Assembly (NCBI GenBank): GCA_019510305.1
Contig: JAEKKN010000017.1
Coordinates: 186,001-250,000 of the forward strand
DNA length: 64,000 bases
Direction of reading: 5' to 3'
From: Microbacterium sp.
GTDB taxonomy: Bacteria; Actinomycetota; Actinomycetes; Actinomycetales; Microbacteriaceae
The notes below the pieces were generated by a model. The model made no database searches. It was not told where the DNA came from and saw nothing but the letters and a program-made list of their open reading frames with translations. This document shows positions 62,478 through 64,000 of this stretch, one piece after another. Each line of letters starts with the position of its first letter. Within the stretch, counting starts at the first letter, position 1. Position numbers and translations under genes: made by a program.

Positions 62478-63677
62478 ATGTCTTCTCCCGCATCCGACTC
62501 GACCGACCATCGTCCGCTGCGCATCCTGATCGGCTGCGACACGTTCGCCCCCGACATCAACGGCGCCGCCCGGTTCGCCGAGCGCCTCGCCGCCGGTCTG
62601 GTTCAGCGCGGACACGACATCCACGTCGCCGCTCCCAACCAGGCCTATCGCCGGGCGCAGCCGCGCACCGAGGTCGTCGAGGGCGAGCCGATGACTCTGC
62701 ACCGTCTGCCGTCGGTACGTTGGCTGGCCCACGACTGGATCCGCTTCGTCTGGCCGTGGCGGTCCAAGCACTACGCGCGCATCGTGCTCGACCGCGTGCA
62801 GCCCGACGTCGTGCACATCCAGTCGCACATCGTGATCGGCCGCGGCCTCGCCCACATCGCACGTGAGCGCGGCATCCCGGTGATCGCCACCAACCACGTC
62901 ATGGCCGAGAACATCCTCGATCACTCGATCTTCCCCGACTTCGTCGATCGCAAGGTCGAGAAGTTCGCCTGGTCCGACGCGAAGCGCACCTTCGACATGA
63001 TGCGCGCCGTCACCACGCCCACGCGCCGCGCCGCCGATTTCCTCGAGAAGACCGTCGGAGTCAGCGGAGTGATCCCGATCAGCTGCGGCATCGACCGCTC
63101 GCAGTACACCCCCGTCATCGGTCCGCGCGAGAAGAACCGCATCGTCTTCGTCGGCCGCCTCACCGCAGAGAAGCAGGTCGAGGTCATCCTGCACGCGATC
63201 ACGAAGCTCGACCCCGCGCTCGAGACCACCTTCGACATCGTCGGCGGCGGCGATCAGCGCAAGAACCTCGAGAACCTCACGGCCAAGCTGGGCCTGGCCG
63301 ACCGCGTCACGTTCCACGGTCGCACGACCGACGAGGAACTGCGGGCGCTGCTCTCCCGGGCATCTGTGTTCGCGATCGCCTCGATCGCCGAGCTGCAGTC
63401 GATCGCGACCATGGAGGCCATGGCCTCAGCACTGCCGATCGTGGCCGCCGACGCCGTCGCGCTGCCTCATCTCGTGCACGACGGCGAGAACGGCTACCTC
63501 TTCGAGCCGGGCAACGTCGACGAACTGGCCGCACGCCTCACCGACGTGCTGACCGCGACGCCGGAGGAGTACGAGCGGATGCAGCGCGCCTCTCTCGACG
63601 GCGTCATCATCCACGACATCACCCGCACTCTCGATACCTTCGAGGCGCTGTACCGCGACGAGCCTCTGCCCGAGTGA
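62478..63677 (+). CDS. GT4-like glycosyltransferase
   Basis: GT-B fold glycosyltransferase of 399 aa. The N-terminal donor/acceptor domain starts LRILIGCDTFAPDINGAARFAERL, and the C-terminal domain has RIVFVGRLTAEKQVEVILHAI and the nucleotide-sugar-binding SIAELQSIATMEAMASALPIVA (with the E-x7-E motif). It resembles enzymes of glycolipid or mannoside synthesis (PimB-like), but the acceptor is unknown. ATG at 62478; a -10-like TAGAGT is about 55 bp upstream. A second glycosyltransferase starts 2 bp downstream. Confidence 0.87.
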   Translation: MSSPASDSTDHRPLRILIGCDTFAPDINGAARFAERLAAGLVQRGHDIHVAAPNQAYRRAQPRTEVVEGEPMTLHRLPSVRWLAHDWIRFVWPWRSKHYARIVLDRVQPDVVHIQSHIVIGRGLAHIARERGIPVIATNHVMAENILDHSIFPDFVDRKVEKFAWSDAKRTFDMMRAVTTPTRRAADFLEKTVGVSGVIPISCGIDRSQYTPVIGPREKNRIVFVGRLTAEKQVEVILHAITKLDPALETTFDIVGGGDQRKNLENLTAKLGLADRVTFHGRTTDEELRALLSRASVFAIASIAELQSIATMEAMASALPIVAADAVALPHLVHDGENGYLFEPGNVDELAARLTDVLTATPEEYERMQRASLDGVIIHDITRTLDTFEALYRDEPLPE

Positions 63678-63679
63678 CG

Positions 63680-64000
63680 ATGCACATCGTCTTCTTCGGC
63701 GATCAGCACCTCGACTCCCTCGGCGGGGCGCAGGTGTCGATGCGGCTGCAGCGCGAGTTCCTGGAACGCGCCGGGCACACCGTCACCGTCGTGGCGCCGA
63801 AGATGCACGGACCTCGCTCGGGCGCGTACGATCCGGCGAACGTCGACCTCCCGTCGATGCCGATCACCGCCGACCGCGAGTACTCGATGAGCTGGCCGGG
63901 CCGCGGTACCGACCGCTTCCTCGATCGGGCCATGACGCGCAGGCCTCCTGTCGACCTCGTGCATGTGCAGGCCGATTTCTGGGGCGGGTTCATCGGTCAC
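63680..64000 (+). CDS. GT4-like glycosyltransferase, C-terminus beyond window
   Basis: First 107 codons of a second glycosyltransferase starting MHIVFFGDQHLDSLGGAQVS, with the glycine-rich GGAQVSMRLQREFL loop and VVAPKMHGPRSGAYD, typical for the N-terminal domain of GT4 enzymes. The two glycosyltransferase genes are 2 bp apart and surely co-transcribed, suggesting consecutive steps on one glycolipid. The rest lies outside the window. Confidence 0.82.
   Translation, partial: MHIVFFGDQHLDSLGGAQVSMRLQREFLERAGHTVTVVAPKMHGPRSGAYDPANVDLPSMPITADREYSMSWPGRGTDRFLDRAMTRRPPVDLVHVQADFWGGFIGH

Overview
The window is high-GC, densely packed DNA that looks like the chromosome of a Microbacterium-like actinobacterium (Microbacteriaceae). 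Pointers are the frequent GCATCC/GGATGC words, the dnaK-grpE-dnaJ-hspR operon with a HAIR operator, two DUF222-HNH (13E12-type) genes, many ATGA start/stop overlaps, and several apparently leaderless starts. The genus is inferred from style, not from a marker gene. No tRNA, rRNA, CRISPR array, prophage or transposase was recognised.

Positions 1-11225 (all minus strand) form an assimilatory sulfate reduction block. In transcription order it holds a sirohydrochlorin chelatase-like gene, sulfite reductase, cysH, cysD, cysN, a SsuABC/TauABC-type importer, the siroheme methyltransferase cobA, the ferredoxin reductase fprA and a 7Fe ferredoxin cut by the window edge. Import, activation, reduction, siroheme supply and electron supply are therefore together. 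Two families of short dispersed repeats lie in frame inside four of these genes. Positions 11440-19200 hold a DUF222-HNH gene, a dipeptide-type ABC importer with a DUF1684 gene, and a small unknown gene. Positions 19302-23321 are the dnaK heat-shock operon. It is followed by a secreted amine oxidase whose sequence motifs are in circularly permuted order, a Pr6Pr-like membrane protein, and a sugar ABC importer of unknown substrate (25531-28846).

Positions 28866-44876 look like a D-arabinan utilisation locus. There are two exported DUF4185/GH183 proteins (one lipoprotein, one Tat substrate), a sugar ABC importer, a cytoplasmic DUF2961/GH172, a cytoplasmic GH116, a fucose-isomerase-like sugar isomerase, an FGGY sugar kinase and a LacI regulator. 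Four copies of a palindrome (GAAATCGATTTC core) sit at its promoters. The predicted route is extracellular cleavage of D-arabinan, import, exo-trimming to D-arabinose, isomerisation to D-ribulose and phosphorylation into the pentose phosphate pathway. One gene of this regulon carries an in-frame amber codon.

Positions 44971-56542 look like an N-glycan utilisation locus: a secreted GH18 endo-beta-N-acetylglucosaminidase, an ABC importer, a GH5 (GH5_18-like) beta-mannosidase, a GH20 hexosaminidase split by a frameshift, a GH38 alpha-mannosidase and a second LacI regulator. Three copies of a different 16-bp palindrome link the promoters. The right end (56700-64000) holds small membrane proteins, a YjbR-like protein, a MarR regulator with its own operator, a second DUF222-HNH gene, an internally duplicated membrane protein and two GT4-like glycosyltransferases, the last cut by the window edge.
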